The translations under genes and the position numbers were made by a program. Below, piece after piece: positions 11,577 to 23,214 of a stretch of 64,000 nt of DNA. The notes beneath the pieces are model-generated. The model searched no databases. It was not told the origin of the DNA and saw only the letters and a list, made by a program, of their open reading frames with translations. The stretch's first letter is position 1. Every line of letters starts with the position of its first letter. The stretch spans positions 1,674,001 to 1,738,000 of the forward strand of contig CM074697.1 of the NCBI GenBank assembly GCA_037367355.1, written 5' to 3'. Source of the DNA: Neoscytalidium dimidiatum. Lineage: Eukaryota; Ascomycota; Dothideomycetes; Botryosphaeriales; Botryosphaeriaceae.

Positions 11577-12832
11577 GGCTGCACAGTAGGGGCGGGGGAG
11601 AATGGCCCGCTCGATGAATGGAGAATGAGGGGCTCAGTTGATGCACAGCCGGGGGGGGTGGGTTGGCGGGCAGGCATGATATAAGAAGCAGGGCGACAAG
11701 TGCATGGCGATGGATGACGGCTGGCGAGCGATGTCATAATCAGCCCTGCGGAGGTTTTGCATGTGTCGCCCAAGGGTCCGACGGAGAACGGGATTGGGCA
11801 GAGGCCGAACAAAAAAGGCAAAACGCAACGGTAGATGTTAGTGTGAGACGGACAAAAAAAGGACGGCGGCTCGAAGTCTATGACGCAGATTTCCGATGGT
11901 GTTGTGTGGGCTGGTTTCGACAGCGGGCCGGGGGCGCCACCACTTTGACTTGCACTAGCGCCCTGATCTTCCGCCGTCTCAGGCCCAGAAGCCGATGCCA
12001 AGCCGCTGGTCTATGCTGCTCGTCCAGCCCACAGTCCTCCACATGTGCTCGTCGCATCGGCCCAAGGCTGCCGTTTCGCGTCGACGTAGATAAGACGCGC
12101 TCGAGATTTGGTCGTGCGGGCTCGGAAGCTTGCGGAGAGTTTAACAAACACACCTATACAGGCCACGTGTGCCGGGGATGCAGCCACCAGGAAGTAGCCG
12201 TGGCGTTTGCCTACCTTTCCGCAGCTTGACAATTGTCAGCGTACTTGACAACGACCGAGGAGCGGGGGCGAGGGCGAGGGCGAGGGCGAGGGCGAGGGCG
12301 AGGCCGAACTGCGAGCTCGGAGCCTTTTGCACATGGCCCTTTCCGAAACCTTAAATCCACCGACTTCTTATGCTCCGTTTCCTTCGTCGAAAAAGCATGT
12401 CATCGAGTCTATCCAGAGCCATCAAGCGGCCGAAGGACACCTTTGTCATCATTGGCCGTGTCTGCCTCAGGCATCGCCGCCCGAGACCCCAACACCTGAC
12501 ATGCCGTTGGACCATCCATGGCGACTTCCCGCCAAGCTCCTGTCATGAGCACCTTCGAGGACAAGGAGATGCGGCGACTCTGGCTACTCTGTTGTCCGCC
12601 GCGCCATCCTATGACCTATTGCTCCCATTAGTCACGATGCCGCCCCGTCCATCAAGGTACCTGGACGCCATCAGCGCCCACCATCTATAGCATTGAACAC
12701 TGGATTGTCTCTTCTTTCTCTCTTCTTTTCCTGCAGCGACAGAGATAACCTCCTTGCGCGTCCAACTCAGCGCAGGCCCCTGTTTCCAACACCACCGGAA
12801 GTGCAAAAATCCACTCCGCAGTAACACTAAAC
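11577..12832. other. Divergent promoter region with a GGGCGA tandem repeat
   Basis: No gene is supported between the MFS gene (-) and the F-box-like gene (+). Short reading frames are present on both strands but lack motifs. The only clear structure is the hexamer array at 12266-12301. A pyrimidine-rich stretch near 12700-12740 probably belongs to the leader of the downstream gene. Confidence 0.45.
12266..12301. repeat. GGGCGA hexamer tandem repeat (6 copies)
   Basis: Six perfect head-to-tail GGGCGA units, flanked by GGGG and by AGGCCG. The purine-rich strand is the + strand. It lies outside any supported coding exon. Confidence 0.9.
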
Positions 12833-14061
12833 ATGCACGCACGGAACTCCGCCGAAGAAGAGAGAGTCCATGGAAAAAGGCAGCGACGGATTACATGGAA
12901 CGATCTGCCCAACGAGGTGATCCTGGACGTCGTCGCCGCCGCCGCGGAATTTGATTTCCCCATGCTGCGCAACCTGCAGCTCGTGGACCGACGCCTGCAC
13001 CGCATCCTCAGAGCATACGAGCGCTCGTTATGTCGCGGCTACGCGGCCAATCAGCTCCTGCGCATTATCCCATGCTTCCCGGATATCATTTCGCCTCAAT
13101 GCGGCATATGTAAGTTTTATCGCTGAGCATCTTTTCTAATGCGGCTGCACGCGTGAGCATATGCTGACAAATCTGCCGCCAAAAAAAAATCAGGTCGAAG
13201 CATCGGCTGCGCTTCCGACCTGTCGTTCGGCCTTCTGGCAGAGATCCAGCGGCGCTCCGCAGTCGTGGCCACGCTCATCCGCCAAGTCTTCAGGCTCGCG
13301 CCTGTGTGCTGCTGTCTCCACAACTGGTACCGCTTGTTCGAAGCCGGCACCTTCCTCCTTTATCGTTTGCAGGACCGCCGTAGGTTTTTCTTCGGATCCA
13401 CGTTTTTTCTTCCCCCCCAGTTCGAAGCGCTGACGAGATATAGGCGACTATGATTCTAAGGTCTCGTTCATCGCATCGATGCCTCTTCACTCTCTCGTTG
13501 CCATATTCATTACGCTCGCGCAGAGCCTACGCGCAGCGCAGAACGGCGGCGTTGGATTGATCCACGGAGGCCTGCAGCCTGAGGATCCGTCTGCCCGGAG
13601 CGACATCCACCTCGTCTTCGAAGACCTGCTTCTTCACGTCGGCCCGGAGTTCATGCTGTGAGTAATCGCCTTTGAACGTCATTCGGAGCGAAAGTTGCTG
13701 ACATTGGTCGGAGCGACACGTTGAACCATGATGAGGGGGCCGAGAAGTGAGTCCCTACGCAACTCGCTTTCCTTTGTAGGAGTCCTACCAAGGGAATAAT
13801 CCAACTGATTCTGTTCCTCCCAGGGCTCTCCGATCTCGGTACGCCAGCCTGGACGAGGCGCAGATGCACGACCAAAACGGCACCCCGCCGCGCAAATCAC
13901 TCATCTCGCAGCTGAAGAGAGCGTTCGCAACGCAGGCGGACTGCCGTATCGGGGAGGTCATGAGCAAAGCCATGGCGCTGGCGAGTGTCAAGCCGCTTAG
14001 GGAATTGGACGAGGCCGGCGTTGCGAGACTGGTGCGGTTCGACGATCAGAGGGGCGTGTGA
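12833..14061 (+). CDS. F-box-like protein of unknown function
   Basis: My model has five exons: 12833-13109, 13194-13379, 13444-13657, a 33-nt exon 13714-13746, and 13824-14061. Phases are consistent and the product is 315 residues. The N-terminus has an F-box-like stretch (TWNDLPNEVILDVVAAAA, then LVDRRLHRIL). The rest (ATLIRQVFRLAP, HNWYRLFEAG, MPLHSLVAIFITLAQSLRA, LDEAQMHDQNGTPPRKSL) matches no family I know. F-box proteins usually recruit substrates to SCF ubiquitin ligases, which is only an inference here. The 33-nt exon restores LDTLNHDEGAEKALRSRYAS, but it uses a GAG acceptor. Skipping it also keeps the frame, so it may be alternative or wrong. Confidence 0.65.
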
Positions 14062-15700
14062 AGGATGGTAGCCTTGAGGATAGGCTGAGCGAAAGGCGAC
14101 TGCATGGACGGAAAGATCCATCACGGTTGGGTTTTAGAGATTTCGGCTTTGGGGTAAGGTCGTGGGAAACGGCGGAGCAACGATGGCGACGGGTTGCATC
14201 ATAGCGGGCGAAATGATACCGGGGTAGATAAGGGTGGGGCTGGCTGCTTTGAGCAACGGTTTGATGTTCTCTCATTCTTCCTTCTTTCTCTTGTGTCTCG
14301 GGCCTATGAGCAGTTATTCCTGGAAGGCCGACGACCTGATGTATGTGGGATTGACAGGACCCGTCCCGGATTAAATGACGATCAAGGACGGCTACCATCG
14401 AGAAAAAGCAAGGAAATGATGCGGTGCAGAGAAGTGATACAAAAGCAGGGGACTCGGCAGGCCGGCGTTTTGAAAAACGACTTCCCCGCGAGATTGCCGG
14501 GCGGGCTGTGGGGCGCGGCGAGTCGCGAGGCGAGCCAATCAGGCGAGAGCGAGCCCTGGCATCTCCAATCTCCACCTCGCCTACCTCGTGGTGTTGAGCT
14601 TTTTCCACTTCTCCTCAGGAGGGCCTGCGTCCCCTGTCTATCGCACGTTCCGTGCATCACCATGCTGCCGACACGTTTCTCGTTTGCATCCCCGACACCT
14701 CGACCTGGACGATCGGTCACTCCACGCTTGCAGATGCGACCACGGCCCGAAGTAGGGGACGTTGAGAAGCAGGTCCAGAGCAGCCCATCAGGCAGTGGCA
14801 ATTGCTGAATACTGCATCATCTCCATCGACGTGAATGCTGCACGTCACGGAAGCACCGTCAGTAGCCGGCTCCAGGCGAGGTCGACGACAGCGGCCAGTC
14901 GCTTTGGGCTGCTCGCTCCTATCTCCGACCCATCTGCGCGGAACCAAACGAAACTGGAAACGCTGCAGGCAGCGCGCGAGGGTCCGGCACGTCACTTGCA
15001 GCGGCGAGCCAGAGCGTGGGGACGGGCTGGTGTGACTGCAGGTCGTGCAGGCGCGGCAGATGGTCGCAGTGCTGCAGCCCTCTTCGCAGCCGTGATCCGG
15101 GCCATGGGAGAAACGGCAGAGGTCGATATATTGGCCTCTCCGCCTCGCGCAGATGGATCCGCGGGGCAGGGCCGTCGGGGCGGCAGAGTCGGCCGCAGCC
15201 GGGGCATGGATGGCAGCGTTGGCAGGTGTCTCTGTTGGTCGCAGGGCGGGTACTAGGTGGTGGTGTGGGCGAGGACGGGATCGGTTCGGTTGCAGGCGAT
15301 GACACGCGTGTAGCGGCCGGCAAAAGAGCCTAGCTCGCTGTGCCCGCTGTGCCCGCCGTGCCTGCCACGCCCGCCGTGCCCGCCTAACCTGACCTGCCCT
15401 GCCTTAATTGGTGGAGAATTGTGCTCCCTCCGCCCACGCCCCGGGCCCAAAGCCTTTGATTCCTCCAGACGCCTCTTTCCAACCTGCCATCGCTGCACTG
15501 CCGAACTGCTCGTGGAGGATGCCGCCAGATCCACCCCGACTGCGCGCGCCCCCATGTTCCGCCGCCGCCCCGGGGCCCCGGATTGCAGCATCTCGCCGTG
15601 ACGCCTCCCCAAAGGCCCAGCGCAGGTCCCGCCCGTGCTCGACCCCAGCCCTTGTCATTGGTGGTATTACGGCGCCTGATGCGTGCGTCCACTGTGCATG

Positions 15701-15725
15701 CCTGCCCTGCCCTGCCCTGCCCTGC
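15701..15725. repeat. CCTGC pentamer tandem repeat (5 copies)
   Basis: Five perfect CCTGC units followed by CCTGG. It lies about 50 bases upstream of the TATA-like box of the sugar transporter gene. Confidence 0.85.
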
Positions 15726-15775
15726 CCTGGTCCGCCACTTCGCCGCAGGGGAGCTGATAGGTAGCGAGCAAGCGA

Positions 15776-15783
15776 GTATAAGG
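15776..15783 (+). promoter_or_regulatory. TATA-like box of the sugar transporter gene
   Basis: GTATAAGG stands out in GC-rich surroundings, about 215 bases upstream of the start codon. A CT-rich tract typical of fungal transcription start regions follows it. No experimental start site is known, so this is an inference from position and sequence. Confidence 0.4.
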
Positions 15784-15995
15784 TCCATGGCCTGGCTCGG
15801 CACAAGCTTGTCCTCGCCTCTCCTTCTCCAACGCAACGTCTTCCCAACCCCCAAGACGCTCGTCGTTCTTCTTCCCAGACCGCCCTCTGAGCAATCCTTG
15901 AGCCCGGTCGCTTTGTCGTCTCTTCTTCTCTGTCATCCATTCTTCGTTCCCGAGTCAGCGCGTTGAGAGGCGGCAGCTCTCACCCCTCGCTCATC

Positions 15996-17896
15996 ATGGG
16001 TTTCATGACAGCCAAGAGAGCCTACAACTGGTAAGCCTTTTCTTGTCCCGCCCGCCACGAAAACGCCAAAAATGCTAAGACGGAGCCAAAGGTACATCTC
16101 TCTCGTCGCAGCATCATGTATGGTTCTCTACGGTTACGACGCCTCCGTCTACAACGCCGTCCTCGGCTCCGACAATTGGATGAGCTACTTCGGCAACCCT
16201 GTACGAAACACCATCCCAAACAAAAACGAAACAAAACCGGCGCACCTGCTAATCATTACAATGTTGCAGAACTCACAAACACAGGGTGCCATCAACACCG
16301 CCTACACCGTCGGAGCCGTTGTCGCTGGTTTCTTCATCGGCGGTCCCCTCGCTGATTTCGCCGGTCGTCGCGCTGGCATGGCCACGGGTTCAATCCTCGT
16401 CATCATCGCCACTTTCATGCAAGCCTTCTCCCCCCGTGGAAATGTCGGTTGCTTCATTGGCGGTCGTGTCCTGATCGGTATGGGCCAGGGTGTTGCTCTG
16501 AGTATGTCTCCCCACCATCACGTGCAAGTTCTGAATGCTTGCGACGCGAGCCTCAATCCGGAACTTCCATTGCATTTCGCTGATCATGGCCTGCAGCTGC
16601 CGGTCCCATTTACATTGGTGAACTTGCACCCCCGGAAATTCGTGGTAAAATCATGTCGTTCTGGCAGATGTTCTACAGTGTCGGCTCCTTCATTGCCTAC
16701 TGGGTCAACTGTATGTTCGCACCGTCCATCCGATTGTATGCCATGCTAATCCAGTTTGACAGTTGCTTGCTCGAAGCATGTGGCCAAGCTCGGTGACTGG
16801 GACTGGCGCATGGTCGTCATCTTCCAGCTCCTGATGCCCATCCTCATCCTCGCCCAACTCTGGTTCATCCCCGAGACCCCTCGTTGGTACATCAAGAGGG
16901 GCAACAAGATCGACCGCGCGCGCGACTCCCTGCGCAAGGTCCGTGACACGGAGCAAGACGTCGAAGATGAAATCCTGGTCATCCGCGAGGCCCTCGAGTT
17001 CGAGAAGGAGGCCATTTCGTCTGGCTACGCCGCGCTGTGGAAGGACCCGTCGGTCCGCAAGCGCTTGATCCTCGCCCTTATCGTCAATGCCGGCCAGCAG
17101 ATCACCGGCCAGGGCACACTCAACACGTATTCGACCAAGGTATACAAGAAAATCTTCACCAGCAGCTCCGAGGTCGCCCTCATCAACGCGCTCAACGCCA
17201 CCTTCTCCATTCTCTTCACCCTCAACGCCACCTGGACCGTTGACCGTTTCGGCCGCAAGCCGCTGCTCATTGTCGGTGCCATCGGTATGGGCCTGTGCAT
17301 GGTTATCGCCGCCACCGTCGAGACGCAGACCCCGACAATCGTTACGGCTGACGGTGCCACCACCAAGAGCCATGCGGTCGGCGTCGCCATCGTGTTCCTG
17401 ATGTTCCTCTTCGCCTTCTTCTGTAAGATAATCCCCCCCCCCTCCCCCCATTTTCCCAGCCTCAATCCTCATACGTAAACCTCGACACTAACAGTTCACC
17501 GTAGACAAACCCTCCTGGGGCGCCACCGTCTGGATCTGGACATCCGAGATCTTCTCGATGAACGTGCGCGCGCAGGCCGTCGGCATGGCCTCGCAAACGC
17601 AGAACGTCGCCAACGCCATTGTCCAGCAGTTCTTCCCCACCTTCCTCGACAACTGCGGCTTCTACGCCTTTTACATGTTCGCTGGCATCAACATCCTGCT
17701 TGCCCTGTTCGTCTGGTGGTTCATCCCGGAGACGAAGAAGGTCAGCCTCGAGGAGATCGACGTGCTGTTCGGCGGCAGCAATCACGTCGAGAAGGGCGGC
17801 GATCTGATGGGCGTCGAGGATGCGCATCACGTGCACGTTGGCGAGGAGGGGAAGGGCAGCGTGGAAGGGAGGGAGAACGTGACGCCGAAGGTTTAA
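15996..17896 (+). CDS. MFS sugar transporter (SP family, hexose/lactose permease-like)
   Basis: Six exons: 15996-16030, 16092-16200, 16270-16501, 16597-16710, 16763-17422 and 17505-17896. They encode 513 residues. Sugar-porter motifs: GYDASVYNAVLG in helix 1, PLADFAGRRAGMATG (loop 2-3 signature), GRVLIGMGQGVAL, YIGELAPPEIRGK, PETPRWYIKRG, NAGQQITGQG (helix 7), DRFGRKPLL, and PETKKVSLEEID near the C-terminus. The protein should be a 12-helix plasma-membrane proton/sugar symporter or facilitator. The helix-1 and QITGQG motifs resemble fungal lactose/hexose permeases, but the sugar is not determinable. The first exon codes only 11 residues plus part of a codon, which is common in this family. 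The long CT-rich leader and TATA-like box suggest a strongly regulated promoter. Confidence 0.92.
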
Positions 17897-19079
17897 GGAG
17901 GGGCCCAGGGAGAGGAGACAGAGGCTTGTATAGATGGTGGCCATTTCTGCCTCGTTTGTTGATGATGTATATGCTTCTAATGAATTATTTACAATGCCGG
18001 GATAATAATCTTGTCCGCGGTTTCTTGGAGCTGAAACTCTTTCTCTTCATTTCTTTCCGGTCCGCCGGACTTTGTCTTGCTCAAACTCCGGCTTTGAACA
18101 GGTGGTCATGCATGTGGTACGTACTTCTCGTTTCGCCAAACGAGTCACGGCCCCATGTCACCCACGTTGCACCAATCTTCCCGGCAAAGAAACCTTCGAC
18201 GCCATCCAGAAACGCGGAGATATTCCTCCCCGTCTCCCTTACCCCGCACGCCACCGTTTCCATCAACCCCCTACAGCCACGCAACCTAACCCCTGCTGCA
18301 TTCCCGCCCGGCCAGTTCTTCCCATCCACCCTGCATCAAGAGGGGGATAATAAAAAAAAAAAATGGGAAATGATCGATTGCATGGCGTCGAACCAGGGGG
18401 ATCGTGCACAAGCTTTCTCTCGCTCCTTGGCGCAGAAAGTCTTGTCTTGACCGCAGCGCTGACGCCAATTCGCGGACGGAATAATTGTTTTGCACGCTTC
18501 GGTTAGGAGGGAAGCGAGTGTGGGGGGAGAGGCGATTGTGGGGACGGAGTTTTTTGTCTATTTTTTTTTTTTTTGGAGGGGGGGGGGCGGCTCGGTAGGC
18601 CGCGGAAATGGGGCTCGAGGCTCCATCTTTCTTCTTCAAGCACGACAGATCGCAGGACCATCACGATGATGAGGCTAGCCAGCGGACTGTGGTTGGGCAA
18701 GGCGAAGCTCGGGCGATTATTTCTCTGCTGCGAGAGCAACAAACCAACGTATCCCAGCTCCGACAGCTCTCCATCTAAAAAGAGCTTGTGCCAGAAGTAT
18801 CGACGACAGTGGGTATGTCGGTAGTAAAAGGCGAGGTGTGAAAGAAGGGGCAGGGCGACGTATCGTCCACCATCCCCCACTCCTAACCAACCCCTAAACA
18901 AAAATCTCCCAAAAAGAAAAAAAAAAAAAGTCCCACCATCCTCTAAACCCACTTCCCAGCATCCTTTTCTTCCATCGGCTTCCCATCTCCACAGCCAGCG
19001 CCATCATCACCCCCACAAACCCCGACCCTCATCTGCCCCGCACCCTCATCCACCCTTTCCGTCGCCTCGGCGCTCTCCC
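17897..19079. other. Convergent intergenic region
   Basis: No gene is supported. It contains homopolymer A and T runs near 18352, 18559 and 18919, and a GC tract near 18575. It separates the 3' ends of the sugar transporter (+) and the eqolisin gene (-). Confidence 0.45.
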
Positions 19080-19105
19080 TCACCAAACGCCACGTTCCTC
19101 TTCCC

Positions 19106-19138
<33 letters not shown>

Positions 19139-22100
19139 GACCGAACGCCAGCACCGCCCCCGCAGCTACCTTCATGCCGACACCAGCATCGTCGTCGTCA
19201 TCGTCATCTTCATCGTCGCGCGCGTAGACGACGGCGCGGTCGCCGCCCCGGTGGGACGACTGGGCGGACGGGCTGATGGTCAGGGTGGCGGTGGTGTCGG
19301 GCGTGCCGTCCTCGTTGGCGGCGGCCGGGTAGGGCAGCAGGGCGGCGGCGAGGTGGGAGGGATGGTTGGGGTTTTTCGCGGCGTCTGGGGAGGAGGAGGA
19401 GGAGGAGGAGGAGGAGGAGGAGAGGCCCAGGTAGATGGCGGTGGCGAAGTGGTTGGAGGTTGTGGTGGTGGTGGTGGTGGTGGTGGTCCAGTTGGCGATG
19501 CCGATGGCGGTGGAGGTGTCGCCGGTGCCACTGCTGTCGTTGTCGCCGTGCTTGCCCGGTGTGGGGACGGAGGCTGAGGTGAGCGGTTGGGCGTTGGCCG
19601 AGCGGGCGAGGAGTTGCAGATCTTCGTCGGCGATGGCGGCAGGAGGAGGATCAGGAGCAGCGTCGCGGGTGGGCGGCAGCGGCTTGTCGTGCCTATCGGT
19701 GGTCGGGCTCGGGGCCGCGACGGATACCGCGGTGGAGACAACTATCACCGACACCGGGGGCTCGGATGGGACAGGGGCAACGACAACCGTGGTTCGGACT
19801 GCCTGCGTAGTGACCATGGTGATGACATGGACAGAGGCGGTCGTGCTGCTGCCGGGTCCCTCAACCGGACGGTGGTGCGGCTTATACGAGACCTCCAGGC
19901 CGCCGTCGTCGCGGAAATCGACGTCCGTGAAGATGACCGGGCGCTGGCTGTCGTCCACGAAGAGGCTAAGGTCCCATCTCGCCGCGTCGGCTGGGCCGAG
20001 GACGGTGCCGTTGTTCAAGGTGGCGCGGCACTCGGCGAAGGTGACGCTCCCGAAGTCCGCGATGGTGTTTTGCGGGTACTTGTGATTCTCAACGATCCAC
20101 TCGGCGGTTCTGCCGGTCAGGAGCTTGCTGCTGTCGTCGGCGGGGGCGAAGATGGTCTTCTCGGCCCTCTGATCCCCGTTCTCGAAGGTTACCGTGACGG
20201 CGGAGCTGTTCTGCGCGGAGATGAGCACGGTCACCGAGTCGCCAGGCGATACCCGCAGGTCGGACACGGGTTCAGAGCCCTTCGGGAACCACTCCACCCA
20301 CGCGTGGCTGTCGACCTTGCCGGTTTCGTTGTTGACATCCAAGGCGACGCCTGCTTGGATGATTTTGCCGTAGCCGTCCTCGGCACCATCAAGGCCGACC
20401 CAGAAGGCGGCACCCTGGCCTCCAGTAAACTGAGTGCTGGAGCCGGAGATAGCAGCCCCCCTCACTTGCGGAACATTGAATCTGGCGTGGACTTTTGTGA
20501 AGTAAGACTCATCTCCGGTGTGTGGCAGAACAGCGCCAGCCCAGTTCCCTGATCCTATCTGCTGTCTGGAGCCGCGCTTAGCAATGTGGTTCGGCTTGAA
20601 AGCCTGCTCCTCCGAGGGTGAATTCGTGACCGGAGTCACCGCCAGGGAAGTTGAGATCACTAGATCTGGAGACTTGAAGAGAACCGGTGGAGGTCTGGTT
20701 TTCGAATTCGGATCGGAATCTGGATGTGGATTGTACTTGATTGTGACCTTTTTATCACTGAGGTCCACATCTGTGAGGATCGTATCGTTCTGCTTCATGA
20801 TTACCGGGTAGGCGCCACCCAGTCCATCACTCGCTGTGCCATCAGCAGTGACAGCCTTGCATTTCGTGAAAGTCACAGAACCAAAGTCTACCAATGGAAG
20901 AACACCATTAGCCGCCTCGATAATCCACTGGCCAGCCGCACCTTTCAACCCGGGATTGCTTTTCGTAGTAAGAACAGCATCTTTGCTTATGCTTTGCTTC
21001 GTGGTCTCGTTCTCAATGTGCACCGTTCCTGTTGTCGGAGAAGACGATTCGACGCGCAGACTGATAGCATCGCCCACTGACGCCTTCATTTCGCTATGGT
21101 CGATAGGCTGCGCCACATCGGGGAGAAATTCGAACCAAAAGCCTACCCTGCTCTCACCAGTTGTCTTGTTGAAATCTACGGCTATACCTGTCTGGAGCAG
21201 AGTATTATCGCCATCCCCACCAATGCCGACCCAGATTGCTGCAAAGAACCTGTCGGGGATTGCCAGTTCTGAGTCCGAAGGGGAAAGGCCAGCCGCAAGG
21301 CCGGGTATAGTGAAGGTTCCAGAGACGGATGTGAAAGCATTGCCGGCAGGCGCATCCTTGGAAGCACCGGCCCAATTCTCGCCGTATAAGGGCTTGGGCT
21401 TGCCATCTGCTGTATGATCCCGATCAGGAGGTGATAGAGCTGCAACGCGTGGCCAGGGACGAGTTGACTTCTTCTCATAGAAACCTCCGATGTTGCGGTT
21501 GAACAGATTCCCTTTATCTTCAGGACGAGGGCTGTATGTGATCGAGACGTTGCTCTCATGAATAACAGTATCCGTATAAAGCCGGTGGTCAGGCAACAGG
21601 AGATCCACAGTATCCGCGCCATCCAATCGGACAGTGTGTCCGTTGCTCGCATTAGCCATGCAGTCCGTAAACGTCACCGTTCCGAAATCGAGAAGCACGG
21701 CGTCATCAAGGAAAGCAAAGTGCTCGACAAACCAGTTGGCTCGATTGGCAGTCAGAGAAACGTTGTCCGGAGCGGTGACTGGGAAAGTGACAACCTTGCC
21801 AGTGTTGAGGTTTTCCACCGTCACACTGCCCGCCGTCTCGTTAAAAGCTTCAACCCGCAGGGCGACGACATCCCCAACTGAAAGGGTTATGTCCAGATCC
21901 CCGTGATAAGCCGGATACCATTCCCACAGTACGAATGTCTCTTCGCCCCCAGACTCATTGTCCGTCTTGTTGATGAAAAACTCCACGACGGACTGCAGGA
22001 ACCTGTTGTCTCCTGCACTCAGGCTTTGCGCTGGATCCACAACGCCCTCAAGGCCAAGCCAAAAGGCGACTCCGTAAAAGGAATTCGCGGGCGCATCAGC

Positions 22101-23214
22101 GGGAATCACGACATCTGGCACGATGAATCTTCCAGAGACCGACTTGAAGGAGGCTCCAGGTGGTGGATAAGCCATGGCGCCAGCATACTGGCCGCTTTGG
22201 AGAGATGCACTGGTACCGTCAATGTTTGAAATATGCCTGGAGGAGAATGAACGCGAGCGGAGAGGGTCAAAGAGGTCGGTGACTTCGCCACTGCGAGCAC
22301 CTTCATGAGTCTGGACGTTGGATTTGGGAGCACCATAAGTGATGGTCACCTCGTTACCGCCCGGAGTGACAGCAGCATCCGTAACTTTCTTCCCATCATC
22401 AATGATGTAAGTGAGAAATGAGCCTGGCTGGTCAGGACCATAATTCTTGCCGTCGCTGGTATATGCAACCACATCCGTGAGCTTGACCGTACCAAAGTTC
22501 GCCAGCGTCTGACCAGGAGCCTCCGCAACAAACCACTCAGCGTGCCGGCCGAGAAGAGGTGGAGCGCCAGCAGGTGCGTTGAGGATCTTATGCATTCCGG
22601 TGCCGGTGCTGTGGTTCTCGATGATAGCTACCCCAGTGGTGGTAGAGTACGTCTCGACACGGAGCGTGATCACATTGCCCTCGGCGATGGCGATCTCAGA
22701 GTCGTCAAAGACGGGGTCGCTGGTCGGATGCCACACGTGGAATGCCTTGTATCCAACCGCGCCGTCGGGTTGAAGCGTCCTATCATTTCTGTTAGCAGAA
22801 CGTCGAATGAGAACCATGTAAGCTGACTTACATGGCAATGCCAACCTGCATCCAGTAGTTGTTGCCATCCGCGGAACCGCCAAAGCCGATCTGGACTGTG
22901 GCCTCCCCGGCGGGGAGGCTAGGCTTTGGGACAGTGAAAGTACCTTGAACAGCTGTGAAGTTACCGGAAGGAGGTTTCTTATAGACCACACCAGCCCACT
23001 TGCTGTAAGGCTCGTTGGAAATATCATCTTTGACGAGGAGAGAAGTGAAAGACGGCATATCGCCGCTGTCAGTGCTGTGAGAATTGACGCTGGGAAGACC
23101 GCCGTGACCGAGATCGCTGTCGCTCTTGTCAAATGGAGTAGCAAGAGCAGCGCCGAGGAGTAGAAAGCCGAGGAGGACGCCGAAAGTGCCGCAGAAGAGT
23201 TTGGTGACCTTCAT
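19080..23214 (-). CDS. Secreted protein with four tandem G1 (eqolisin) glutamic peptidase domains
   Basis: Two exons (23214-22832 and 22779-19080) encode 1360 residues. The ATG at 23214 opens a signal peptide (MKVTKLFCGTFGVLLGFLLL). Four G1/A4 glutamic-peptidase-type domains follow, each with a WAG or YAG start, a (W/L)QxGV-like Gln motif and a xW(I/F)(V/I)E Glu motif. With scytalidoglutamic peptidase as guide, the catalytic Gln/Glu pairs are Q123 with A213 (Glu lost) in domain 1, Q390/E480 in domain 2, Q657/E749 in domain 3 and Q936/E1025 in domain 4. Domain 1 also has HVWHP where the family has WYEWYP. After about residue 1050 comes a low-complexity tail with poly-Thr, poly-Ser, poly-Asp and poly-Gly runs. 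Known eqolisins are single-domain acid endopeptidases. The fused layout suggests a cell-surface or secreted multivalent protein. Whether domains 2-4 cleave peptides is untested. Confidence 0.85.

Larger units (their letters stand above)
14062..15995. other. Long intergenic region upstream of the sugar transporter
   Basis: Almost 2 kb without a supported gene. The overlapping reading frames on both strands are composition artefacts of GC-rich DNA. Visible structure: a pentamer repeat at 15701-15725, a TATA-like GTATAAGG at 15776-15783, and then a strongly pyrimidine-rich leader up to the ATG at 15996. The length of this upstream region suggests elaborate regulation of the transporter, or an unrecognised non-coding transcript. 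Confidence 0.4.

Noticed and set aside
15010..15330. Overlapping long frames on both strands upstream of the sugar transporter
   Set aside because: GC-rich, low-complexity, no motifs, and no splice-supported continuation.
19108..19136. GCC repeat as an independent element
   Set aside because: It is the in-frame poly-Gly codon run at the end of the eqolisin gene.
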